From NCBI GenBank assembly GCA_032207245.1, contig CM063502.1:73666869-73730868 (forward strand): a stretch of DNA of 64,000 nucleotides. The letters are read 5' to 3'. Origin of the DNA: Pardosa pseudoannulata (taxonomy: Eukaryota > Arthropoda > Arachnida > Araneae > Lycosidae). This document shows positions 12,026 to 24,600 of the stretch, piece after piece; position 1 is the first letter of the stretch, and each line of letters starts with the position of its first letter. The notes beneath the pieces are model-generated. The model was not told the DNA's origin. It worked only from the letters and a program-made list of their open reading frames with translations, and did not search any database. Made by a program: the position numbers and the translations under genes.

Positions 12026-14136
12026 TTATAACTTGAACTATTTTATTTTTACTGTAATAAATCAAAAGAAAAACCAGTCCAAGTTACATTTGTACCACAT
12101 GAACAATTTTTTTAAAACAAATGTTGCAGTGCAAAACGAATTGTTCTAGCAAGTATCAGTTATTGAAAAGTTGTAATAAAAGGAATAGAACATACAAGCG
12201 TTATTTGTCCTGTTATTAAAGACCTTTCTGTAATTCTGTTTCGACTTGTTAAAAAACAAGGGAGGAAGGAAAACCCCATTTTTTATAACACTCTATTATT
12301 TTTGTTACTTCTCCTCAGACAGCCGATAATTATCTTCTGCTATTGGAAAACTTTTAATGAGATCTACGACCGGAGATTTTAAAATGATACAATGTAAAAT
12401 TAACTGGAATTTGTCTTTCTTGAGCAATATATGGATCATTATCAGTTTTAGCATACTGATTTGAAAATATTAAATATTCTCTGAAATCTCCTGAAAACTT
12501 GTTAAAATATAAAGGAGGGAGGAAAACCCCATTTTTTTATAACACTCTATTATATTTGTTACTTCTCTTTGCTGTTGCTGGAAAACTTTTAATCAGATGA
12601 AAGGCACGAGAGTTTGAAATGATACTTAGTAAAAATACTCGAATTAGACCTTCTGGTGTAATATCTGGATCATGATCAATTTTAGCATACTGATTTCAAA
12701 CTCCTAAATATTCTCTAAAATCTCTTGAAAACTTTTTAAGCCACATCCAGGAAGTTTCAATTTTTGGAATTTCTGTCCAGGAACTTTCAATTTTTATTTC
12801 GTTTTAGTGCTTGATATATCTGATGCTCTCTATTTGCATCCATTCCCCGTTTCAGTAACTTTAGACAGTATATTAATTCTATTTCCTAATTAACTAGTTA
12901 ATAGTTATTTAATGCAAGAAATGCTTTATTTTTTAATACAAGAAAGAATAACTTGCATTAAATTATAAGTTATTTAATGCAAGAAGCGTAGTTCTGTATA
13001 CTTTCACTACTGTGAAATTCTTCTCAACTTTCAATAAAAAAAAATTAGAAATCAGTTTTTACGAACTATACGATAACTCGTGAGACCATGTTACTGGAAT
13101 ACAACTGTAAATTAACAAGTAACTGCAATTTATTTTAGAAAACAGCACAGAGTATTAATAGATAGACAAAGGCACTACTGACTACACTCTCATGATACTA
13201 AAAAAAATGACCGACAACTTTTTCAAGATCACTAAAACTTAAGGTGGTATAAATAATGGCATTAACTATAATTTAAATTAACTTCAATTTAGTTCTGATC
13301 TTCCTTACTCAGGTTACATTTGTGATGCCAATATTGATCTAATTTTCTCTTTATCTTAAATTTTGGCTCTTACATTTTTAATTCTATAGGTTTTCAGTGT
13401 AAATATTTTTGCTAATAAAAATTTTAGCACAATATGCAATATTTTTTGTCTTTTATATAATGCTAAATGTAAACGTTTTTAAGCAAAATATCATTAAATT
13501 GTATTAAATATAAATATAAAAAAGAAATGCCGTTAAATCCAGCATTTGAAAATATTTGCTGTATTCTAATGACCTAAAACACTATTCTGTACTAAAGAAA
13601 AAGAAATATTTCCAGATAGGTATGAAATGACTAAATCGAGATTCAGTCAATAGGCCCCAACATCTCGAAGTCCAAAACAAACATGACAGAGTACCCCACC
13701 AATATAATATGTGTGTGTGTATAAATGAAAATATTAGTCAAAATTACCCAGATTATTAAAAGATTTGATTTATACATTCATTACCATTGAAAAACTATGT
13801 TTGTCACAAAAACTTCATGCATTTATGACCAGTGTAACATGTGTTAAATTCCTAAATTATCCTCTGAACCTGATACTCCAAACCAAACCATTTATAAATT
13901 TAAAAATATATTATTTTTCTTTGACAATCGTATTCACTTTCAGATGTCTTAAGTTTTCGTAAAAATCTACAAAATATTTTGAGAAGATTCTAAATAAACA
14001 TTAAAATAAACTTTAGTATAATTTTTTCTTTAATATCTAATGAAAATGAATTTGAAAATGTCCAAAACTTTTTTACAGAAAAAAATGCTTTTTGTAAATT
14101 AAATATTCTTTCAATTGTAAAAATAATACTCTAATA

Positions 14137-14988
14137 CAGGGGTCGGCAACCTGTTTGTCCTTAAGGGCGCAATACTAAATTTGAAAATCACCGAGGGCGC
14201 ATATTTTACAGATAATAACAGGTATAAATAGGCATAAAAAACAGATTTTTTATAACTTTATTTTGTTGGTGTCATACATAATTATACATATAATTCAGTG
14301 TGAAACTTGGGTGTCCATATTTTCAGCTAATTTCTTATAATTGGAGATATATTTAGAGTTCCCGGTCCTTAAACAATTATCTAAATGTGAGTCATTAAGC
14401 TTTGTTCGGTACTTTGATTTCAAATATTTCATATTTGAGAACAAAGACTCGCAATTGTATGTTGTTGCACAATATGAATAAATTTTTAGAGCGCATTTCC
14501 TTAAAATAGGATACTTATTTTCAGTACTTTGCTGGTTAGTTATTGAAGATTTTAAAGAATTTTTTTTTCTTCTAATTTCAGAGTTCATTGGATAGTTACT
14601 ATCAAAATTGGTATGAACGGTCTTAAAATGTCGTTCAATATTACTTTTCTTGGGAATCGCAGCACTACTATTTGTAATCAATGAAACAATATAGATGTTC
14701 CCATTCATCGTTAAAATAATATGTTCTTTATCTTTTACATTTATCCATGAAGGGTTTTGAAAGAAAAGAATTATTATTAAATGCACGGTCTACGCGTGGT
14801 CTATTCGAAATACGATCACACAATAACAAAAAATACACAAATTAGATACACTCAAGGGTAGCAAACTGGGGTACATCCTAGACTCAACTGACTACTTGCT
14901 GTATATAGCCGTTTGACAAGAGTAAGTAAATCGCTCTGGCTATCATACATTTACATTAGTCCAGCGAATTAAAAATAATTGCCTACTG
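14137..14988 (-). mobile_element. Non-autonomous hAT transposon, 852 bp, 8-bp TSD
   Basis: The element begins CAGGGGTCGGCAACC and ends GCCTACTG, whose complement reads CAGTAGGC, so the terminal inverted repeats are short and imperfect. It is flanked by CTCTAATA at 14129-14136 and 14989-14996, the 8-bp duplication typical of hAT. Contig 1 shows the unoccupied site with one CTCTAATA at 5747-5754. It carries a shortened transposase on the minus strand. At this length it cannot encode a complete hAT transposase (usually 550 aa or more), so it would need an enzyme from elsewhere. Confidence 0.92.
14295..14786 (-). pseudogene. hAT transposase remnant (internally deleted)
   Basis: The 163-codon frame keeps both ends of a hAT transposase but not the middle. 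Near residues 44-58 is IPKKSNIERHFKTVH, like the zinc-finger N-terminus of ZBED5/GTF2IRD2-type hAT proteins. Near residues 111-140 is YNCESLFSNMKYLKSKYR followed by LNDSHLDNCLR, the hAT C-terminal dimerisation region. The RNase-H-like catalytic core that should lie between them is absent. Family placement rests on these motifs. The product, if made, could at most bind or dimerise; transposition activity is excluded. Confidence 0.8.
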
Positions 14989-17680
14989 CTCTAATATATG
15001 CAAAAAACAAAGTAATTTATTTCTTTTTCAACATAAAAGGTTCTAACTTAATACATTTTTTTTTAATTTACATAAGTTCAAATACTTCTTATAAAATTAT
15101 ATTAGTTATTTATAAAAAAAATCTGGGTATTTAAACACCATTTTAAATAAAAGTAATAAAATAGAAGTATTTATTGATACAAGGATTACATTATAAAGAA
15201 ATTCATTTGAAAAAAATTTTAAGTATTAGAATTAATTTATAAAAATTAACAATGTATTTTTGTACAAATGTATGTAGCTTCTGTATAAACGTCTACACAA
15301 TTTCTCATGCATACATGTTTAGGCAGCAATTGAAATGAATGAATTGAAATGAATGAACTGGATGAATTTGAATAAAAGTTAAACACATTTAAAACTGTGT
15401 CGTAAACACAAGCGGTATAATTTCTTATCAAATTAATAACTGTACCAGTCGGCTAAAGATGGCAGCACTAGAATGCTATTTTTGTACTATTTAATATCTT
15501 ATAATAACTCGTACTTTCACAAAACGCTAATTTCTAAAAACTTTAAATGTAAATTAGCCTCCAAAGTACGTTTTGGGCTCTAACGTTGTTAAATAGGAAA
15601 TACTGTTTAAAAACTTACCATAGATGAGTATACGTTGATAAAATAATAATTAAGAATAAGTCACAGAATCTTTCCTTTACAAAATATTCTTACAAAAATC
15701 CCTGTACGATTTTTTTAGCTCTAGATTTGCGACTGTTCTAAGAGTGAAGCAATTAACTTTCAAAGAAAATGTTGATCAGGAATTTCTTAAATATTTTCTT
15801 CAGTACCGTAGAAATTTGTATCGCTGATGACAAAAACCGTACTGTAGTCCTGGCCGCATTTTGGCTTAGAATTGTATAATTCAGTATTAGGGAAAAGTTT
15901 GTAAATTTCTCGTAATTTAGTTCAAATAATATATTTAGGAAAGGTGTTTCTAAATTAGAAATAAAGCAATGGTGTATATTACTTTAATGGTTTTAATGTT
16001 TTTAGTACTAAGATGTCGTTTAATTGAATAATTTATTTATGCATCATATCTCTATCCATTTTTCTTCAAATTAAGATATTCTTCGATTAATTACATATTG
16101 TATATACCACTAAACAATCAAACACTTTAAATTCTGATCTTATTTATATAGATAATACGTAATAATTTTAAAACTAATGCAAAGTAAAACTCTTCTATCA
16201 TTCTTAAAATGTAATAGAATATGTGATCACAAATATAGCATAAGATAACATAAATTTATGGGTGAAGAATTTAAAAAAAACTTTGTACTTTTTTTTCTAC
16301 TGTCATAAAATGTATGGTAAGAAATTTTAAGATTCCTTTTGTATATAAATTTGGCTGATGCTGTGTTTTATATCTTAATATAGGCTACAATTCATATAAA
16401 TTTACAAAAAAATGTATTTTAGGGAAAGTATTCATGCACTACATGATTAGCGAAATTTTTTTTACATATTTTTGTCCCCTATTCAAACATCATTAATTAT
16501 GTATACATTAAATAGTACTTTTTTTTCTTTTGTAAAATAGAAATTAAAAAATAACATGGAAGACAGCTTCAATTCGTCTAAAAGGAACGTATAGATAAAC
16601 ATACACCGAAAATTTGTATTCTGTCTGTTTACAGCTCTTATAAATTTTGAAATAAATACAAAAATAAATGCCAAAATATAAAAATTTTCCAATAAAGACC
16701 TATGTTAAAGCTGTACCTAAAAAAACCCCTTTTTTCATACAGGTTTAAGAAGTTATTCCCATTTTTATTCTAGTTTAAAACCATACCACTTAAATACACT
16801 GATAAGTTAAGGAATTTTAATTTAAATATTCCCTAAGTGAATTTGAAAAGAAGAATCGCAAAAATTCAATAACTGTTTGGAGAATTTATTAATTAAGAAT
16901 AACTCTTATGAACATTAAATAGCCTGATTTAAGAATGAAAAAATTACTCATTGAAATATCATTCAATATAGTAGTTTAGAAAATTATATTTTTGTATCAA
17001 AGAATATTCAAGCTGAACTCTGTTTTACTTTTTTCTAAGTAAAATAACTATTGAATATTAATATATACGTTTGAGAGGACTAGTAAAATTTAAACTTATG
17101 AATATTCTTTGATAGAAAAATGTAAATTTCTTAAAATGTAAATTATTTTATTGAATAACATTTTTTTAGAACAATGTTTCTATCTTTGAAAATCAGGCTG
17201 TTTACTGCTCATTATAGACAGCTTGAGATATAAAGTTTATAATAGCAAAAATTGATTTTACAAATTTAAGGTAATAAAAAAAATAAATAATATAATAAAA
17301 AAAAATAGACAGTTAAAAATAAAAATTAATTTTAAAAAATGTAAAAAATGTAAATAAAATCTTAGAAATGAATATTAGAAATAAAATATTAAAAATTATA
17401 ATAATAAATATAAATATTAAAATATAATAATTTTATTACAATGTAATAAAATATTAGAAATATTAACACTTCTCAAGCTCATTTCTTAGCAAAAATTAAT
17501 TTTATAAACCTAAAACGACAAAAACTAACGAAAATGAAAATAAAAAATTTAAAATTCAAATAACAAAAAATAAAAAGGAGAAAATAGAAAATTAACTTAA
17601 AACTAGCATATAGCCCGTCATATGACGGATCGGTAAAATTTTAAATTTTCCAGAATTGTAAAGAACCCTATGAAGCAGGT

Positions 17681-17714
<34 letters not shown>

Positions 17715-19039
17715 AGAATTACCTTTCAACAAAAATAATCCATTAAAATTATCACATATGTACCTAATCTATTATTTTAGTCAAATAAAAAAGAAAATTA
17801 TTTAGGTAATATCTAAGTTTAGTGATAAAACGTATGGAAATAATGCAGAAAATATTTAAATAATTTAAAATAAGAAATGATTAAATGAGATGGTTAAAGG
17901 AATGAAGTAATAATGTTAGAAAAGAATTGTTATTTTTACCTATTTATAATGTGATAAATTGATAAATTTAATCCCTTGCTCTTAAAATGGGGCTTAATAT
18001 AATGGCATTAAACGCTGGAAAATGGGACGGGGTAGATTTCGAACGTTTTAAAAAGGACAGTATTTTTCGCTGTGATACGAAGCTTATTCATACCAATTTA
18101 CCTCAGAATCGGATCTATAGTTTAGGAAAAAATAAACTTTACTCGTTTTGAATTTTGTGCAAACCCTAACTGATCAAAAATCCAATATGGATGCTCTATC
18201 CATTCCAGGTCCAACAGCTTCATAACTTCGAGGACAGACGGGCAGATAAATTAGGGTATTATTACATTACGAGAAGAAAGTTTAAGGATACACAACATAA
18301 AATGTTTATATGGTCAAGGACATCCGTAAAGCAATACGTGAATTTAATAAAATAAAAATAATAAAAAGTTAAAAAAATAGTAAAAATTTATTTTAAAAAT
18401 AATAAAAACTTTCGGAATAAGAATTTAAAAGAAAAAGCAGAAAATATTAAATTAATATACATTAAAAAAATTGGCTGCTGCGGGGGTAGAACCATCAACC
18501 CGAGAAGTACGACGATCAAGGGGGCGGACATTTTACAAGATTTACGCTTGCACATTGTCAGCACACTAATTAGAGTATATGAAGGTTCAAGTAGAAACAG
18601 TCCAGAAATTTAAATAATACTCTCCGCCTTTGCCATCCTATCAAGAATGAATTTCGTATAGAATAAGAGGAAGAATAAGGCTTGAAATAATAGCATTAAA
18701 CGCTCGAAAAGAGGGGATGGGTGGATTTCGCACTCGCTTTCAATTTTGCTAACCCTAACTCATGAAAAATCCAATATGGATGTCTGTATCCATTCCAGGA
18801 ACAACCGCTTCAGAAATTCGCGGACAGACAACTTAGGCTATTATTATATAGGGGATATTGTCAAAAATGTAAATAAAATAATACAAAAACTGCCCAAGAT
18901 CCTACAAAATTACTTGGATAGTTTTAGTTAATATATTAGTGAATAGATGACGCCAGTGAAGCAAGCAGTTTTCCCCTGGAACTGTAGCACTGAAAATGGC
19001 TACCCCGATCCACTTGCTTAAGGCGAAGGGGTGCGCCAT

Positions 19040-20845
19040 AACACGAACTCGCTCGTCAGCTCCCGTGTGGTGAGGACGCTTGATACTGTGCTCCTGCATT
19101 GTGACTTAACCCTTGTATCCAGGTGCGATGGCGCACTCTGGAGATCCAACTGCTATCTATCTCGTTGAAGAATTTAGTGGAGTTACCTTAGATGAGGAAG
19201 GAAGAGCCTTATGCAGTACTACCGAATCGCTAAAGTACAAGGAACTCTACGAATTCTACATTTTTGAGGAAGTCCTGGACTTCCTTAAATACAGGTTCAA
19301 AGGGAAACCATCAATGTTTCTCTTCGGTGCTACTACAGCTAACAAGAGACTGAACGATCAAGAAAAATCTGCTTTGAGTGCTGCCATGGAATTGTTCAAG
19401 GAAGCGGTAGAAAATCATATAGGTAAGCAGGTAGATGTTAGAACTAGCGACCCACGTGGTGAGAACCCTGCCCCTCAATCAAAAACTAGCAAAAAGCGTA
19501 AAATTAGGAAAAAGAAGCCTGAGTGCTCTAACCCAGATATTAGTGAACCCATCCCTATGGATACTGAAAAAGAAATAAATAATGATAATGATAAGAATTC
19601 TAAATCTGAAGCTGATTTTACCACTGAGAATACTCCTAATCTAAGTCAAACTGATAAACCTCCAGAAGCTATTTCTGATGCTCCACTTAAAAATAAAATT
19701 AAACCAATTAACATTAAAAAACCGGATAATTATTTTACTCTGCTTAAAAATTTAACTAATTTTGATAACAGCATTAAGTTTGAGGTCTCCCTTAATAATA
19801 ACTTTCTTAGAATTTTCCCTGAAGATGAAAATGCCAGAAATAAGATATTTGAATTTATAAAAATAAATAATATTGAAGCTTTTACATATGCCCATAATTT
19901 TATAAAACCTTACAAAGTTGTGATAAAAGGCCTTCCCTTGGATTTCCCAATTGATGAAATTTTCGACGAACTAATCAGTCTTAAATTTGAAGTCCTTAAA
20001 ATTGTACAATTTTCCAGTCGTAGAGATAAAAGACTTCTCCCTATCTATCAAATTCAACTCGCTCCTAACTCCAATAGTACTAAAATTATGGAATTAAAAA
20101 ATATAAATTATTTTAGAGTTAAAATAGAAAAATATCGTTCCCCCATCCCCCAGTGCCACAGATGCCAAAATTTCTTTCATAATAGTTCTAACTGCTGGAT
20201 GGCTCCCAGATGTGTAAAGTGTGCTGAAAATCACTTAACCAGTGAATGTCCTCTTTCTAGAGAAAATCCCGAAATGATTAAGTGCTGTAACTGCAATGGT
20301 AACCATCCAGCAATTTACAAAGGCTGCATTAAATTCCCTAAACCCCCTTCTGTTACTAAAGTTACCTTCCCCAATCCTGCTAACACTAGTATTCATCCCC
20401 CCCCCTTCCCTCATCGAACAAATCTAATTCTTATGCTTCTATTATGAGCAAACAAAACGAAAACAATTATTGTCATATTGATAATAATACCCTCAACACT
20501 TCCCAAAATTCTCCCTCTGGAACTTCGAATTTATCCATCTTTAAATAAATTTTAGAAATTGGAAAAATCGTTCAGGATATCATTAAATTACTAGGCTTTC
20601 CAAACATAAATTCTCTTACTCAAAAATTAAAAGATACGGCGAATCAGTTGTCTTCCAATAAAGACCCTAGTGGTCGTCTGGCGATAATTTTGAACTTGTG
20701 TTCAAATCTATCTTAACTTCCCTCTCCCCTTGTTCGTTCTCATCATCGCTAGTTCACATTTTGCCTGCTGTTATGTTTTCGGAGTTTGAGGGCTCGGCCC
20801 AGGCAACTCCGTCAACCAACCATCCTGTGATCCTGTGATCCTGTG
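19040..20845 (+). mobile_element. Half-LINE: ORF1-only non-LTR element with (ATCCTGTG)3 tail
   Basis: Flanked by GGGGTGCGCCAT at 19028-19039 and 20845-20856 (the first G is shared with the tail), a 12-bp TSD. Contig 3 has the empty site GGGGCGCGCCAT at 38778-38789. The element has an 88-bp leader, ORF1, about 130 bp of 3' sequence (near 20700-20821) and an 8-bp repeat tail, ATCCTGTG three times at 20822-20845. No endonuclease or reverse transcriptase is present, yet both ends look complete. ORF1 is of the Jockey-type Gag class, while an 8-bp tail repeat is a habit of CR1-group elements. The clade is therefore uncertain. Confidence 0.85.
19128..20447 (+). CDS. LINE ORF1, Gag-like RNA-binding protein, frameshifted near 3' end
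   Basis: A frame of about 439 aa from the ATG at 19128; an in-frame TTG 15 bp upstream is not used. The N-terminus (MAHSGDPTAIYLVEEF) is of unknown function and is followed by a basic KKRKIRKKK cluster and a polar linker. About residues 245-345 resemble the pre-C2HC region of arthropod LINE ORF1. Three zinc knuckles follow from about residue 343: C-x2-C-x4-H-x4-C (CHRCQNFFHNSSNC), C-x2-C-x3-H-x4-C (CVKCAENHLTSEC) and C-x2-C-x3-H-x6-C. In the family this protein coats the element RNA. After the C9 run at 20397-20405 the frame ends in unrelated codons. Coding-like sequence continues in another frame to a TAA at 20546-20548 and, in that same frame, to about 20690. Confidence 0.82.
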   Translation: MAHSGDPTAIYLVEEFSGVTLDEEGRALCSTTESLKYKELYEFYIFEEVLDFLKYRFKGKPSMFLFGATTANKRLNDQEKSALSAAMELFKEAVENHIGKQVDVRTSDPRGENPAPQSKTSKKRKIRKKKPECSNPDISEPIPMDTEKEINNDNDKNSKSEADFTTENTPNLSQTDKPPEAISDAPLKNKIKPINIKKPDNYFTLLKNLTNFDNSIKFEVSLNNNFLRIFPEDENARNKIFEFIKINNIEAFTYAHNFIKPYKVVIKGLPLDFPIDEIFDELISLKFEVLKIVQFSSRRDKRLLPIYQIQLAPNSNSTKIMELKNINYFRVKIEKYRSPIPQCHRCQNFFHNSSNCWMAPRCVKCAENHLTSECPLSRENPEMIKCCNCNGNHPAIYKGCIKFPKPPSVTKVTFPNPANTSIHPPPFPHRTNLILMLLL

Positions 20846-21233
20846 GGGTGCGCCATTCGTGATTTACGAACACCGTTAGGGTGAAAGTATGTTTTATGCT
20901 CTAGTGGGTCTCGTAATTTAGAAGTAATTAAGAATCGGAATATCAATTCAAAGCTTTAAATAAACTTAATTTTAAAATATTTATTTAAGGTGTAAAAAAT
21001 ACAAAAAAGTGTGAACTCCAAGATCTATAGAAAGAGGTTATAACGGTGGAGCCATAGGATGACTGACAGCTGCGATTGCAACCGCATTTCCTCATATGCA
21101 AATTCATTTTAGTTAAATATCAGCCTTTGTATAAATGAACTTCCGCGGTTAGCTCCGGTGCTCTATTATTTTGATTGTTTGGTGCTGCTCACAATGTTAT
21201 GTCATGGCAAGTCGGTTTTAATGAAATATGGCG

Positions 21234-21235
<2 letters not shown>

Positions 21236-21296
<61 letters not shown>

Positions 21297-21309
21297 TATA
21301 TATATATAT
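21236..21309. repeat. (TA)n microsatellite inside the copia 5' LTR
   Basis: Interrupted TA tract at a place where the 3' LTR has only a few TA units. The contig 3 allele (39167-39257) is longer. Confidence 0.9.
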
Positions 21310-21600
21310 TAAAATGCTGTAGTTTATTTTAATATCTTGTTTAAATATATCGTTCAAGCTGAATGAATAAATGTTTAGTCAATGAAATGAACTGCGTTTT
21401 TTAACTTTTTACACATTTCCACAATCTTAATATGACGCTGAGCATTCTGCAAATCAGTTAAAATTTAATTGAATACGGTATGGGACTATTATGCCAATGT
21501 TATGTTCCTATAATAAAGAATTTTAGTGTGGACTCAAAATATGTGAATTTATGGTATTTAAAAGGACATTTTCTTTAATATTTGACTTTATTGATTTAAG

Positions 21601-24600
21601 ATGATACAAGTTCAAGAACTAACCTATAATTTCCCAAAACTTTAAGACTATAATTACCCTGCTTGGAAAAGTGATATTAAATGTGTTGTTCTTGACAGAA
21701 ACTGTTGGGAGTTCATTTCTGATGCAAAGTTTGAATGTAAAAAGGATGCAAGTGATAGGGATAAGAGACTTTGAGTGGCGTAAACGAAGAGCCTTCTCTA
21801 CTATATATCAATCAATTGAAAGAAAATTTCAAAATCGCATATCCTAAACAGAAGATGGAAAAGAAGCCTGGGACATTTTGAAATTAAATTTTGAACCAAC
21901 CTCCCGAGCACGGTTAGCTGGATTAATAGATGAATTCTTCGAAATGAAATTAAACTCGCAAGTGGAAACTGTTGGCTTGTTTTGTAAGAAAATTCAAGAA
22001 AAGAAGCATCAAATTAAGGATGCAGGATTTGATATGACAGAACTATTAGTTTGTTTCCAATTTAATCCGACAATTACCTACTAGTGCAAATACTATATCG
22101 TTTAGAAGATAGATTTCTTGTTAGAAAATGTGTCAAAATTACTTATTAGTGAATATGGTAGAATCAGCTTAAAAACGAAAGATGAAAGGAATGATATAAT
22201 GTTCATTACAAATACCTATGCAACGAAATTTAAACCAACTACAGATAAATTTTATAAAGGGGAGATATTAAAAGCAGAGGAGAATCGTCGTTTACAAATA
22301 GTGGAAGTTACCTGGAACCCAGTAGAATATTTCCCCCATCTGTTCGTGTGGGGCCAAATATAATTTGCAGCTACTGTTGGAAGTATGGTCACCAAGTTAC
22401 GAGGTGTTTCAAAAAGAGAGAAAGAGGGAGAAAGCAAGTTTTCTACAGCGAAACTAGGATTCTTCATAGTGACAGTATTAATCCTGAATTTGCTCTAACA
22501 ACATCTTCAGACAATGAATATGTGGAATTTCTGATAGATTCAGCAGCAAAGTCACATTTTACGAACAATCAAGAACTATTTACAACGTACCGTGAACTAC
22601 TCCCTCAACAAGTGCTTATTGGTGATAAAGACAAATCATCTATATACTAGGAGTTGGAGATATTGATTTTACTATACTAGACGTAAAAGGCAATGTAGAA
22701 AGAACTTTAAAAAACGTCTTATATGCTTCTAATAGGAGACGAAATTTAATTGGTGGGGCTAATATAGACACTGATGGACACAAAATTGAATGGCAAAATA
22801 ATAAAATGATTGTATATGATAAATTTAATAGATATTGTTTTACTGTACCCTTAATTGGTAGATTGTATGTAGTTAAAGGTTATGTATCGAAATGTAAAAA
22901 TTTTTCTTTTTCTACTAGTTTAAGCTCAGAAATTATACATCGTAGATTTTGTCATACTAACTGGGCTTTACTTGAAAAAATGAGAAACTAATTGTGCTAA
23001 AGGCATTGAAAATATTTTTTTGTAAAAACAAACATAAGTTATGTAAAACTTGTATAATAGTAAAATAAATAAAAAATCACTTAAAAGAGGATATTCATAT
23101 AAATGCACTACCAAAGAGTTATTAAATAGTTTATATGGATTTGTGGGGATCTTCTCCTGTTAACTCATTAGGAGGGGGGAGATACTTTTTGTCTGTCATT
23201 GACAATTATTCTAGATTAACTGAAGTTTATATATAATTGAAGATAAAATGGAAGGTTTTAGATGCTTTAAAAATACTTAGTTAAATCGGAAGGACATGGA
23301 AAAAATTCAAAATGTGAGAACAGATAATGGGTTAGAGTATTGTCATAAAGAATCTGAGAAACTTTTAACTGACTTAAAATTGAACGATCCTCATTTTATA
23401 CCTCAGAGCAATTAGGTGTTGCAGAAAATTTTAATAAAGTAGCTATGAATGCAGCCAGATTTACATTAGAGGGAATCGGACTAAAACTAACATTTTGTGG
23501 GGTGGCTTTATTAACATTTATTCATGCGAAAAATAGAACTGAACACAGCCTAACTGAAGGTATAGCTCCTCAAGAATCATGGACAGGATTCAAACCTTCG
23601 GTAAGACTTAAGAAGTTTTGGTTTTTAGCATTTGTGCATGTTCCTATAGTTAAGCTTTAGGTTGTAATTTATTTCATTTTATTAAGATTTTTTGTTGGGT
23701 ATGCAATTAACACTAAAGGATATTGAATTTACATTCCGAAAGAAAGACTTATTCTAGAAAGTATACATGTTCGTATAGATGAAACTGAAAATGATAAGGA
23801 ATTATTTGGGGAAAGTAATTGTTATAAATATTTAAAATCTAGTTTAAATGAATCGCAAACTGAGAAAAACAATTTTAAATACCCGACACTAGTCTTGAAC
23901 AATGAATTGCCCGGAAACAATTTGAACGAAACTGTAGGTCAGAAGGTAAAGGATAAAACGTTAGACTTAAGTTCTATAAACATTTCTGAGTGGAAAAAAG
24001 TTAAAACCTAGAAATAAAAGTAATGGAGTCGATGTATATTATGCTCCTATCACAAATAAGATACTTGGATATTTAAACGATGCTGAGAAATATTGTGGGG
24101 AAAATGAAATTTCTTATAAACCTGATAAATTTGATTTTAAACCGAAAACTAAACATTCTAATGTAGAAAATGTATCTGATCAATCCTTGATTAGGGATTT
24201 AGATAGCTTGGATTTAACTGAAATGTTTAGAGACTAAATTTATAATATTGAAATTCCTAAAAAGTTTGAGGAGGCACGTAAATGTTCAGAGACAGGGAAA
24301 TGGAATGTAGCGATGGGGTAAGAAATTAAAATGATGGAAAAGAGGAAAGTTTGGCAGTTAGTTGATCCTCCTGAAAACGCTTCAATAATTGGAAGCAAAT
24401 GTGTATATCACAAAAAAATATTAGGAAGAAGGATAAAGAGTATAAAGCTCGTCTGGTAGCGCAAGGATTTAAACAAAAACTTGGTATTGATTATACCAAT
24501 ATATTTTAACCTGTTGTAATTTTTTCAATTAAAAAACTAATGTTAATTTTTTTAGTTTTTATGTTCAACAGGTAATGTTCAATTAGATGTTAAATCGGCT

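Larger units (their letters stand above)
10786..19907. repeat. Locus copy 2 (left half), repeat of 2423-10681
   Basis: Collinear with contig 1 at an offset of about 8.36 kb, rising to about 9.2 kb after the hAT insertion. Outside the hAT and LINE insertions it is AT-rich and holds no recognisable gene. The 670-bp tandem pair and the TTTAATGCAAG hairpin are both conserved. Confidence 0.9.
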
